A DNA stretch of 64,000 bases from positions 682,001 through 746,000 of the forward strand of contig JAACJP010000001.1 of the NCBI GenBank assembly GCA_013368375.1, in the 5' to 3' direction. The notes under the pieces were generated by a model. The model made no database searches. It was not told where the DNA came from and saw only the letters and a program-made list of their open reading frames with translations. The position numbers were made by a program, and so were the translations under genes. Below, piece by piece: positions 49,573 through 60,085 of the stretch. The number at the start of each line of letters is the position of its first letter. Within the stretch, counting starts at the first letter, position 1. The DNA comes from Tricholomella constricta. Its lineage: Eukaryota > Basidiomycota > Agaricomycetes > Agaricales > Lyophyllaceae.

Positions 49573-49641
49573 GTCAGTTTGAGGTTGAGGTACAAGTACA
49601 ATTCCGGCGACGCGACTGATCAAGATATTCCCACGATTGAC

Positions 49642-49649
49642 TGACGCGT
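49642..49649. promoter_or_regulatory. TGACGCGT site in the NUP88/alpha7 promoter
   Basis: Located in the 120 bp between the NUP88 start (49572) and the alpha7 start (49693). It contains ACGCGT, the MluI cell-cycle box core of yeasts. The same 8-mer recurs in the Rpn12/beta1 promoter. Its function here is not known. Confidence 0.4.
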
Positions 49650-49692
49650 TTCCACTGCTTGCGCGTCCTTCTGCTCGCCATTATACTCTGCC

Positions 49693-50772
49693 ATGACCTC
49701 CATTGGAACAGGATACGATCTTTCTGCGAGCACCTACTCCCCTGACGGCCGTATCTTTCAGGTCTACTTGATTCTGCATTAGTACATGAGCTTTAGCTGA
49801 TCTGTTGCAATTCTGCAGGTCGAGTATGCCAATAAAGCAGTCGAGAACTCCGGGTATGTTCTGTCGGTCTACGCTTACATCATGTGGAATTAAAAATTGC
49901 ATGCTACAACTAGCACGGCCATCGGCCTGCGAGTAAAAGATGGCGTCGTCCTAGCGGTGGAGAAGCTCGTGCACTCGAAACTCTTAGTCCCAGGCGTAAA
50001 TCGAAGAATCCAGACAATAGATAGGCACATCGGACTGGTAAGCATTATCCACACACGAATAGTTTACCGCATAATAGCTCATATCTGCTACTAGGCAACA
50101 GCAGGCCTCCTCGCTGATGGTCGACACCTGTCCAACCGAGCGCGAGATGAAGCAGCCAACTACCGTGACCAATACCGCCAACCTCCACCACTAAAGGTGG
50201 CGACATATATTTCACTTTGTTATTGATACTATATCCAACAATTGCACAGAGCATCGCTGATCGTTTGGGCCTCTACATCCAAGCATACACCCTTTACTCC
50301 TCCGTCCGACCGTTCGGTATCAGCACCATCCTCGGTGCTGTTGACAAGGACGGCCCCGCGCTATATGTCGTGGAACCCAGCGGCGTCTTTCTTGTACGTT
50401 CTTACGATATTCCAAGGCAACCTTGACTCTAAGTTATAAATTCTTCAGGGCTACAACGGTGCTGCCGTTGGCAAGGGTCGGCAGCTTGCGAAGACGGAAC
50501 TCGAGAAGCTCAAACTCTCAGAAATATCGACCCGGGAAGCAGTCATGGAGGCCGCCCGGATGTGCGTTTTGATATATTTCGTGTGATGTCAAATCATTTA
50601 TGCCATGTTTTTCAGCATCTACCTTGTACACGATGATGCGAAGGAGAAGGAATTCGAGCTCGAGATGACATGGATCGGCGATGAGACAAACGGCATACAC
50701 CTCCCCGTGCCGAAAGATCTTCAAACAGAGGCCGAGGCGGCGGCAAAAGCTGCCCTGGAGACCTTCGAGTAG
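49693..50772 (+). CDS. 20S proteasome subunit alpha7 (PSMA3/Pre10)
   Basis: Outer-ring subunit of the 20S core. Start [19 protein letters not shown], with the alpha-type N-terminal signature [17 protein letters not shown] split by an intron after FQ. Then [59 protein letters not shown], and [20 protein letters not shown], the GxxxGKxR-like alpha7 block. The end is [13 protein letters not shown] and an Ala-rich helix ([14 protein letters not shown]) instead of the acidic tail of human PSMA3. The TGYDLSAS start and RPFGIS point to alpha7, not to other alpha subunits. Confidence 0.93.
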
Positions 50773-50892
50773 ACGCCCATCATTTCGCTTTCGTTCGGAC
50801 TTGTAACTTACACCCAATGACATCCTTCACACCACCGCGCGTCTGAGAGGGATTAAAGTCGAAAGGGAAAGATTAAGTCTATGTGCTGTACA

Positions 50893-51982
50893 TTACACGA
50901 TCTGTTCGAGTTCCCGTGCGTATGCTAAGGACGCGGCGATGAGCTTTTGCTTGGGTATTTCTGTCTGCTCCTCGCCCTTTCGCGCGAACGTGATGGTTCC
51001 CGCCGTTAGATCGACTTGCCAAGCTCGCTGCAAGGCATCCGTCAGTCGCGCGGAAAAGCAAAGGACATGAAGTACTTGCCTGTTGTGCAAATGTCAGAAG
51101 TTCTGACTGGTTTGTAAAGAACAGCAGCGTGGCGGCATCCTTCAGTGGCAGACTCTCATACGCCGCCTCCTCGCAGCTTGCAATTTCATTCCTTCACGCC
51201 GGCCCATCAGCATATCCTCTGCAGAAACAGAGACCGCAAAGGGAGAGACGAACCTGATCGTGCCCATCAAGCTGTCAACAAAGTACTTGTACTCTTCCGC
51301 GGGCGCCTCCTCGCGCGCGTTCCAAACCTTGCTATAGCTGCCCTCCATGAGCCAGCGCTCGAGATTGACGGGGTGCGCGATGAATGGGTTGTCCCCGATA
51401 GCGTCAGCGGGCAGTGGAAGGCTCTCGAGCGTTGTGTGGAAGTCCGCGATGCGGTTCTGTGTGAGTAGTCGGATGAGGTTGAGCCCGCGGATGGGGTATT
51501 CTCGTTTGGAGGGCGGGAGGACGGAGCTGCGTGGGCCGCGGTATAAGCGATGGGTGGGTGGGTGTGAGTTTAATGGGCAGGAGAAGCAAGGCGCACCTGT
51601 AATCGGTGTAGAAGGTCTGGAGCTGGGAGAAGTAGCGGTCAAAGGAGGGGACGTCCTGCGTCCGGATACTCCAGAACGCGCCGATCTCAAGGATGTCGCC
51701 TGTGCCAACCATAGTATGAGGTTAGGGATCTGGATCATTCTCGGGGAGCACGCACGAGCAACGATGAGGTCGTCAAGATTTAGGTCTCCTTGAGGAAGTA
51801 GGAGGCCCGTTTCAATGAGCCCGAGCTGCAAAGCGGTGGTTAAATTAGCGTGTTATTAGAATATCGGTATTGCAGACCTTGAGCTGGGCAAGTAGAGTCC
51901 CGCATCGCTTGAGATCCGACGGGCGGGCGTTGAAGGAACGTTGGAGATCGTTGTAGAGGGCTTTGAGTTGTTGGGCGGTCAT
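50893..51982 (-). CDS. 26S proteasome regulatory subunit Rpn12 (PSMD8)
   Basis: Lid subunit of the 19S particle, the last to join the lid. Six exons: 51982-51878, 51825-51756, 51699-51597, 51526-51254, 51191-51080, 51027-50893; 798 nt, 265 aa. Conserved blocks: [99 protein letters not shown], and the end [10 protein letters not shown]. The last intron (51079-51028) begins GCAAGT after CAACAG, a consensus GC-AG donor, and is required to join FAQQ to RAWQVDL. The ATG at 51982 is preceded in frame by leader-like sequence. Confidence 0.93.
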
Positions 51983-52010
51983 GGCAGAGATCAGAGAGCC
52001 AGCAAGTTTG

Positions 52011-52035
52011 ACGACGCGTGGTCTTTGACGCGTCA
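52011..52035. promoter_or_regulatory. Two ACGCGT sites, one as palindrome TGACGCGTCA
   Basis: In the 124 bp between the Rpn12 start (51982) and the beta1 start (52107). ACGCGT at 52014-52019 and the 10-bp palindrome TGACGCGTCA at 52026-52035. The palindrome is a CRE-like TGAC..GTCA with a CG spacer, so a bZIP could bind it. Inference only. Confidence 0.4.
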
Positions 52036-52106
52036 GCTCTGTCCAAACTTGGCCAACTTTTCGACTTCGCTCCCTCGCATCACTTCCTCCCTCCCCTCGC
52101 ACTATC

Positions 52107-53114
<1,008 letters not shown>

Positions 53115-53222
53115 CGACGAACAAGCTGTACAGTAGACGAAGTAACGACGGCTTGCATAACTTGAAGGGCCTAACTCTAAGCATTACCATACAATACTTG
53201 AACAAATCCTCTGGGATCGCAT

Positions 53223-54346
53223 TCACCGTCGCGTCCGCTCCCAGCCCTCCATGCGCTGCGACGCTACGTCCTCCTCCTGATCCTCAAATATCCTGATCCT
53301 CCACAGTGCAATCGCCACCGCCGTCACGTCGCCTCTCAACACCGACTCTGGATTGGAACATAGCAGGAACGCATGACTCGCACGACGGCCTCCATCTTGC
53401 TCCGTGCTTGTCTCTTTTACAATGAAATGCGGCGCCACCCGTTCAATACCAAGCAGGCGCGTCAGCAATGCATGAAGTGCGGCGCGCTGAGATCGCGCCG
53501 GGAACAGCGTCACGCCGTTGTACAGAGGTACCTTCGCCTGCGGAAGGATACCGTCTCCCACCTCAGGGTCCCACGCAGGGGGGCCCACAGGATGGAGCGT
53601 GCACAGCGGAAGCAGGGCGTTCTTGGCTGCGGGCGGAGTGTCCTCTGGCTTGAGTGGTGCGGGGGACATGGACGGTTGGGGGCGCTGTTTCGTTGCAGGG
53701 TCCTTTTGGAGTGGGGGCACGACGAGGACGGCGACAGCACCGGGGTAAGGGATCGTGCCTGTGGTGCGGAGGGCGTCCCAATCGGCGCGGGAGAGGCGGC
53801 GAATGAGGCGGGTTTTGAGGATGGGCGGCCTGGGGAGGGCAGACAGGTTATCTACGAGGAGCTCGAGTTCCTGAAGGACGCGGAGGCGGAGGAGGTGGGC
53901 GATGTGATCGGCGAGGTGCGGGTAGATGTTAATGCCGATGGAGGCGCGACGTTTGGAACCCGGGTCGGCGAGGACGGACACGGCGGCGCGGTTGCAGAGG
54001 ATGTAGCTTGCTTTACCGGACTTGCGCGCGGTAAACTTGGGGTGCTGGAGGCCATCTGGAATGAGTGTCTGTGTCACGGAGCCGGTGCGGGCCCAATTTA
54101 GGCGAGGAAGGGATGATGGCAGGCGCATGGGTGCCAGACGGACAAGGAAATCTGAGGGAGGATGAAGTAAATGAGTTTGTCAATGACTGAGGGGACATAC
54201 CGCTTGGCATGTAGCGCTCGGTGGCAATGCATTGGCGTATAGGAGACGCCAGCATACGAACTTAAAGGCAATGAGTATGACAAGTTTTATAGACGAGCTT
54301 ACATACGGTATGGGCTAGACCACCACTGTCGTTCCTGTTCCGTCAT
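53223..54346 (-). CDS. Conserved hypothetical protein
   Basis: Three exons: MTEQERQWWSSPYL, then RMLASPIRQCIATERYMPS, then a long exon to 53223 (end RMEGWERTRR); about 337 aa. I do not recognise a named family. Visible: a Trp-rich start, DFLVRLAPMRLP, LIPDGLQHPKFTARKSGKASY, YILCNRAAVSVLAD, a helical ADHIAHLLRLRVLQELELLV and a Pro/Ala-rich middle. The pattern of small basic N-terminal exons and lack of membrane segments could suit a mitochondrial matrix protein, but this is a guess. TGACGCGT lies at 54382-54389, 36 nt upstream of the start. Converges with beta1 at 109 bp. Confidence 0.55.
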
Positions 54347-54765
54347 GGCCCTCGGGCGGTCATGGTCGTGCTGGGGGTGCTTGACGCGTCTGGGCTGGTG
54401 AAGGAGGGGAGGAAGAGTCTTGTGGCGAAGAAAGGTTCGTGAGGAGGTGATGGGATTTGTGTCGGGCTCACGAAGCAAGATAGATTTCAGATGGCGGGCG
54501 GGATGGAACGAAGGGCGCGGTGGGACGGATCTGTAGAGAGATTTTAATTTTCTGCGAGGGAGCACGAACGGCGACCACGACTGCGGCTCGAATGGGATGC
54601 GGGCGAGGAGTCGTGGCAGAATGCGTCCCATTCAGCGATGAGTTGTGGCAATCCTGGTCGGCGATGATGGCAGCCGTGGTTGATGAGTGGTGGTAGCCGT
54701 GGTCGGCGATGAGGGTGGTAGCCGTGGTCGGCGATGAGTCCTGGCAGCCGTTGTCGGCGATCAAC
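54347..54765. other. Divergent promoter region with minisatellite
   Basis: Between the hypothetical gene at 53223-54346 (minus) and the first Gfo/Idh gene (plus). Contains TGACGCGT at 54382-54389 and, over its last 130 bp, the imperfect minisatellite described separately. No gene. Confidence 0.55.
54635..54756. repeat. Imperfect 21-26 bp minisatellite, five units
   Basis: Units begin GCGATGA and end TGGTCG: 54635-54660, 54661-54681, 54682-54705, 54706-54730, 54731-54756. The consensus is about GCGATGAGTGGTAGCCGTGG plus TCG. The array stops 9 bp before the ATG of the oxidoreductase gene (54766), so it is in its 5' leader; the last two units are also in frame with that gene. Confidence 0.85.
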
Positions 54766-56345
54766 ATGGCCTCTCTTCCCTGGCGTAATAGTCAAAAGCC
54801 CAAGCATTCCGTCGTCCCCCCAGTCACGCTCGCCGTCGTCGGCTGCGGCCAGCGTGGCAAGGTGCGTCTATTCCCCGTCTCACATCGGCGCCATTTACCC
54901 TCCAGTAGGCATACAGCAGATATGCCCTCCAGAGCCCCGAGCGCTGCAAAGTCGTCGCCATCGCCGAGCCGCGCCCCAACACCCAATCCGCCTTTGCCAC
55001 CAAGCACAGCGTCGACAAGACCCTGGTCTTCGACTCCTGGCAGGCCCTGCTCGCCGCGTCTGCCGAGACCATCAGCACCATCGGTAAGCGCCTCGCCGAC
55101 GCCGTCGTCATCGCCGTCCAGGATCATATGCACCTCGACGTCGCCCTTGCATTTGCCGAACAAGGGTACCATATTCTCTGCGAGAAACCCATGGCGACAA
55201 GCGTCGACCACTGCATCAAGATGGAGGCCGCCATCAAGAACGCCGGGACGATCTTTGGCATGGGCCACGGCAGGTCCGAGATCTGCTGCTCCTCGCCAAT
55301 GCTCATTCGCGTTTCCTAGTCATGCGCTACTCGCCGTACAGTAAAGAGCTCAGCAACATAGTACACTCTCGTGTGCTCGGCGATCTCGTGAATGTTGTTC
55401 ATATTGAACCGGTCGGGTATTACCATTTCGCTCACTCGTTTGTGCGGGGCAACTGGTCAAACGAGGCGAAAAGCTCCTTCTCCCTCCTAACGAAATCCTG
55501 CCAGTGCGTCTATCGTATTATTTAACGCCGTCCGTACTTATACATTTGCAGCGATATCGACATTCTCTGCCATTGGTTCTCGCCGCGCATCCCCACACGC
55601 GTCTCGTCCTTTGGCTCCCTCCAACACTTCCGCAAGTCCGCCAAGCCGTCCGCAGCAGGTTCAGCGACACGTTGCCTCGAGTGCCCTGTCGAAAAGGAAT
55701 GTCCATACAGCGCCAGAAAGAGCAAGTCCCCTTTTCTGCAATTCAATAAACCCCCCGTTCTGAATAATTACGCCAGTCTACCTCGACCCCGTTACGAATG
55801 GTAACACAGATTGGCCCGCCGCAACGATCGTGGACGGTATTCCCGACATTGAGAACATCACGACCGCGCTCAAGACCGGGCCCTATGGCCTGTGCGTTTA
55901 CGAGAGCGCGAACGACGTTTGCGACCACCAGGTGGTGAACCTCGAGTTCTCGGACGGCAGCACGGCGTCCTTCACAATGGTCGCGTACACGTCGCTGATC
56001 TGCGAGCGCCAGACTCGCCTGCACTTTACGCACGGCGAGATCGTGGGCGATATGAACACGTACACGGTCACTGACTTTCGCACGGGCAAGACCGTGCAAC
56101 ACCGTCCGAAGCATGAAGTTGGGGGTGGGCACGGTGGTGGAGACTTGGGACTCATTGAAGCGTTTGTGCAGGCGGTGGCGACGGGGCGGCAGGAGGTGCT
56201 CGGCACGGATGTGGGGGAGGTGCTGAAGAGCCATTTGACGGTGTTTGCGGCAGAGGCGAGTCGCCGAGAGGGGCGCGTTGTGGATTGTGCCGAGTTTGAG
56301 AACGAGGCGAGGAGGAGGGTGAACGGAGATCAGGCGAGGGCGTAG
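54766..56345 (+). CDS. Gfo/Idh/MocA-family NAD(P)-dependent oxidoreductase
   Basis: Sugar or polyol dehydrogenase-like enzyme; substrate unknown. Five exons: 54766-54861, 54909-55269, 55320-55503, 55552-55721, 55777-56345; 1380 nt, 459 aa. Rossmann fold: VTLAVVGCGQRGKAYSRYA with GxGxxG, then VVAIAEPRPN, VVIAVQDHMHLDVALAFAEQ and the YHILCEKPMAT Lys motif. The C-terminal domain has GMGHVMRYSPYSKEL, SFSLLTKSCHDIDILCHW, and a Cys cluster (CLECPVEKECPYS) typical of one subgroup. Two introns must start with GC: 55270-55319 (GCAGGT) and 55722-55776 (GCAAGT); any nearby GT donor breaks the family frame. The start follows the minisatellite. Confidence 0.87.
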
Positions 56346-56477
56346 CTGCGGACTGTGTACTATATACCTTGAACAGTTGTGCGCAGCGATGCACAGTCGG
56401 TACCTTTGTTGCTGTCAGCTGCGGCTGGCTTGGTTTAAAGACGCAAGAGTCATTGTGTTCATGACTCCATCTTACAC

Positions 56478-57455
56478 ATGGCTGGAGAACAGACTCTAAA
56501 GGTCACGGACGGGCGGACAATCGCCTACGCTCAGGACGGAAACACGTCGAGCTCGATTGTGCTCCTGTTCTTCCACGGGGCGTTCGGCGTCGGGGAAGCC
56601 TCGCACACCTCTCCTGTCGTCGCAGCAAAGAACATCCACTACGTTGCACCTACCCTGCCCGGATGGGGTAACTCATCCCCCGTCCCCGCGTCCAAGCCAT
56701 ACCACGTCGCCCTCGCAGAGGACACCACCGCGCTACTCAACCACCTCTACCCGGACGATAGCACGCTAAAGACACTCTACGTCGCGGGCGGATCCTTCGG
56801 GAGCGTACCTGCACAGATGCTCTACGGCGCGCCTTTTGAGCTGTTCCCGCTCGGACAGCGCATCGCAGGCTGTCTGCTTCTCGCGCCCTTCTCCCCGTTT
56901 CGCTACCACAGCGACTACACCAGGAGCATGACGCTGCCGAACTACATCTCGATCGGCCCGCCTGGGCAATACATACCGTTTAAGCTGCTGCAGCGCACGT
57001 TGGTGGTCGGGCTTCGGGGGAAGATGAAGACGCAAGCGAGCGCAGAAAAGTTCATCCGAGGAAGCCTGTTTGACAAGATGGGGGAGTCTGAGCGAGGGGC
57101 GTTCAGACGGTGGAGCCAGGGGAAGGGAAGGACGGAGAACGAGGTCGTGGGGAACATGGCGGGGAATGTAATGCGGAGCGTGGCGAGGACGTGGGATGGG
57201 TTCATGGGGCTGGGCGATATCATGCATTCCGACTGGGGTTTCCATCCGGACGCGTTGGACGCGGAGCACACGACGGGGCGCGCGGTGTTCATTGTTGGGT
57301 CTGCTGGGGACACTATGGCGCCCGATGCGATGGCCAAGTGGCTTGCGGTAACATACCCGAATGCGAAACTTAAGTTGATCTCTGGCGGGCACCTTGCGTC
57401 CTTGCTACACCTGGATGTGATCATGGACGAGTTTCTGGAGGGAGTTCAGGCATGA
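56478..57455 (+). CDS. Alpha/beta hydrolase
   Basis: Intronless, 325 aa, cytosolic (no signal). Oxyanion loop FFHGAFGVG near residue 31, nucleophile elbow GGSFGS with Ser at about 106, acid region VGSAGDTMAP and His in SGGHLASL near the C-terminus. This is the usual Ser-Asp-His order. A cap region with KLLQRTLVVGLRGKMKTQ lies between. Substrate cannot be inferred. A short out-of-frame upstream ATG at 56461 opens a 12-codon frame that ends inside the gene and may reduce translation. Confidence 0.85.
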   Translation: MAGEQTLKVTDGRTIAYAQDGNTSSSIVLLFFHGAFGVGEASHTSPVVAAKNIHYVAPTLPGWGNSSPVPASKPYHVALAEDTTALLNHLYPDDSTLKTLYVAGGSFGSVPAQMLYGAPFELFPLGQRIAGCLLLAPFSPFRYHSDYTRSMTLPNYISIGPPGQYIPFKLLQRTLVVGLRGKMKTQASAEKFIRGSLFDKMGESERGAFRRWSQGKGRTENEVVGNMAGNVMRSVARTWDGFMGLGDIMHSDWGFHPDALDAEHTTGRAVFIVGSAGDTMAPDAMAKWLAVTYPNAKLKLISGGHLASLLHLDVIMDEFLEGVQA

Positions 57456-57874
57456 GAACTGTAGATTACGATGAATAGTAAATGGTTACATGCCCTTTAA
57501 CATTCCTATGCAACTCGTCCGGCTCCTCCTCGCGAACTACTTACCTCACCGACCCAATGGACGGTGACGAGCGCGAGGTGTTCTTGTACGGGCACGCGTG
57601 GGTGCCGATACTCTGGTTGGAGATACTTTTGCCCTGATAACATCGACACTAGCCGTCCTGTCGTTGTCGTATCTGCTGAAAATGACTACCTGGCCCATGG
57701 CTAGTGAGTACGTACGTACAAGTTTGCCCAGCCATAACTCCGCGTTCATAGCATGGTATATAATCACATCATGATATATTCATCCTACAAATCGACAAGT
57801 ACAGGATATAAATCGAGCACACAGCACGGACTACTACATAATTGGCATGCATGTAAATAAAGCAATAGACACCA
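57456..57874. other. Convergent intergenic region
   Basis: Between the hydrolase (plus) and CDT1 (minus) 3' ends. AT-rich toward 57760-57860. Nothing else recognised. Confidence 0.5.
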
Positions 57875-59724
57875 CTAATCCTGCAGTTCAAGCTCCCTCC
57901 GAATAATCTCTCTCACTTCCCGGAGACCACCGGCTTCGCGTTTCACCCTCCTGGGGCTCCGCGTAATAAGCTCTTCGGCGCTCTCGTGCTTCCCGGCCGC
58001 AACGAGCTTCTTCTTGCTCGGGCTGCCTTCTACATTGCCCGCAGTCAACGCCGCATTCGAAGCAGGCATTTCAAGCCACTCTGCTCCAGCAATGTTGAGC
58101 TCTTTCACAAAGAACGGACATAGTTTGGACAGCATCGACAGTGACTCGTTTGCCTCTGCGGTTGAGATGGGCACCGGAGAGGATTTGATGACCGCTGTCA
58201 CCACTTCAGATGTCGGTAATGCTCGACGCTTCCGCGCGGTCGGCGTTGCAGAAGAGCCTGCTACAGGCGTAGAGAAGAGCCTAACAAACGTTAGGCACTC
58301 TCATGAACGTTAAGAAGACGACTCACATCCAGACACTCTCTGCCACTCCGCCGAGGCGACCCAGTAGGCAACGTCGTCTCATTTCTTCTTGTCCCATTCT
58401 CATCATTTGGTCCCGTGTGAGCCTGCCACCCTTCACTTCGCTACTGGGAGCTTTGGTAGGAGATGTAGTCAAGGAGCGTTGGCGGACACGCTCGTAGAGA
58501 GCCTGGCGACGGGAACTAGTGGGTGTTTGTGGGACAGTAACGGCTTTATCGCCTTTCTGGTGGACAGGCGTCGCAGGCTCGAAAACAGATTCAGAGATTC
58601 GAGATGTAGTAGGTGTGCGAGGAGAGAAGAGATTCGCGACTTTTTCATGGCGAGATGGAGTCTGAGGAAATGATATCGAGCTCTTAGTGGGTGATCTTGA
58701 AGCAGAAGGAAAGGGAACTGCAAATTCCCGAAGAGCACGTTTGGTCGGAGATTTCGTAGGTGACCTGGATGGGGAGGACGGTGGACCTGGCAATGAAAGA
58801 GATAACATGGTGCCCTTCGGAGATACGGACGCCAAGGTACGAGTGAGGGCAGAGATTTTCGCTGGCATGGCAAGCTCAGGCAAATCCGCGTGGGGGATTG
58901 GAGGTACAGGAGACGCGCCTCCGTGAAGCTGTTCAAAGACGACGCGTCGGTGAACGTTTGTATACTGATGAAGGCCCGAAAACACATACCGCGACCCATC
59001 GCTTCAACTTATCACTGAATTCTGAGCGACGAGTTTCCGCAGCGGCGGTCCAGCGGGCAACAGCTGCCATGCCCCCACCCATATCCTTGTCAATGTCCAT
59101 CTCAACCTCAATCCCAATTCCGTAAGCAGGGACGCGTTTTCTGTCACGTTTCGAGTGATGTGTTGTTGGGCTGAGAATAAGGCCCATGCCCCCACGACTC
59201 CACTCACCCGACGCGGACGAGCCTGGTGAAGGAGGACTAATCAGAAAGGGATTCTCCTCGTCATCGACAGCGGCGGCCTTCTTCTTGTCGGCGGGGAGCG
59301 CTTTGCCGTCCCATTCCCACACCCAGCAGAGCCTGCTGAGATCGTTGACTCCGAACTGGGCCGTCAGGCCACTGTAGGTTTTTAATGACAGGTGGTTGAG
59401 CACGTTGCGTACTATGCCGGTGTCTGAGGTTGGCGATACAGCACATGTCGCAAGTGCGTGTGACAGAGCGTGCTGGAGGGCAGTTTGAATGCGGTAAAGG
59501 TGTGCAAGATGGTCTGGGAGATCAGGCCTTTCTTTGGCACGGCGTGAAGAGGTCGGAGGTGGAGTGGGTGGCCTAAGGGTTTCCCAATCAGTCAATGAAG
59601 CTGGCCTGGATGAGCAAACGTACGCAGTTCGGAGCCTCTTGGGCGTGAAAGTTGTGTCGTCTTCAACTGGAGGGCAGCGTTTCTTCCGAGGAGAAACTTC
59701 CAGGGATGCGTAGATGTCCGACAT
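57875..59724 (-). CDS. DNA replication licensing factor CDT1
   Basis: Loads Mcm2-7 with ORC and Cdc6 at origins. Three exons: 59724-58990, 58928-58327, 58280-57875; 1743 nt, 580 aa. The N-terminus has SPRKKR and TPKRLR. A helical winged-helix-like part reads [20 protein letters not shown] and [20 protein letters not shown]. The middle carries many S/T-P-x-K/R sites ([37 protein letters not shown]). The C-terminal winged helix is recognisable: [20 protein letters not shown] and [11 protein letters not shown], the CDT1 C-terminal block. Assignment rests mainly on this last block. The 61 nt intron is preferred to a 25 nt alternative with the same phase. Confidence 0.72.
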
Positions 59725-60085
59725 TAGTTCAGGCCCGCTGTGAGTTGAAGGACGAGAGGCGTGAAGAGAAAATAGAATAGCAGGGTGTCGCGGTGAGAAA
59801 CAAGAAGAGGTGGTACAGGTGACGAACGACGCGACGCGACAACGTGACCATATTCACGTGTCCGTTATTCATATTTAAATTTAAATTCTGATAACGATAT
59901 GTCGGCGGCATCTCTCTGGCCACAGATCCGGCTACTAGATAACGAGGAAACCTCTCTGAGCACCTCGATTTTGGGGTTTTCATCGCGCCATTGTCGCAGC
60001 CGTGGTCATAGCCCGAGTCACAAAAAGCTCTGGGCCTATAAATTCTCTCCGAGATCACGCAATTCTGTGTAGAGAACTCTCTACG
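59725..60085. other. Divergent promoter region
   Basis: Between CDT1 (minus) and the second Gfo/Idh gene (plus). Contains an AT-only palindromic run ATTTAAATTTAAAT (about 59872-59885) and ACGACGCGACGCG nearby at about 59824. No gene. Confidence 0.5.

Noticed and set aside
58965..58989. A 25 nt intron in CDT1
   Set aside because: Too short for splicing; a 61 nt intron with the same phase and a good acceptor is available.
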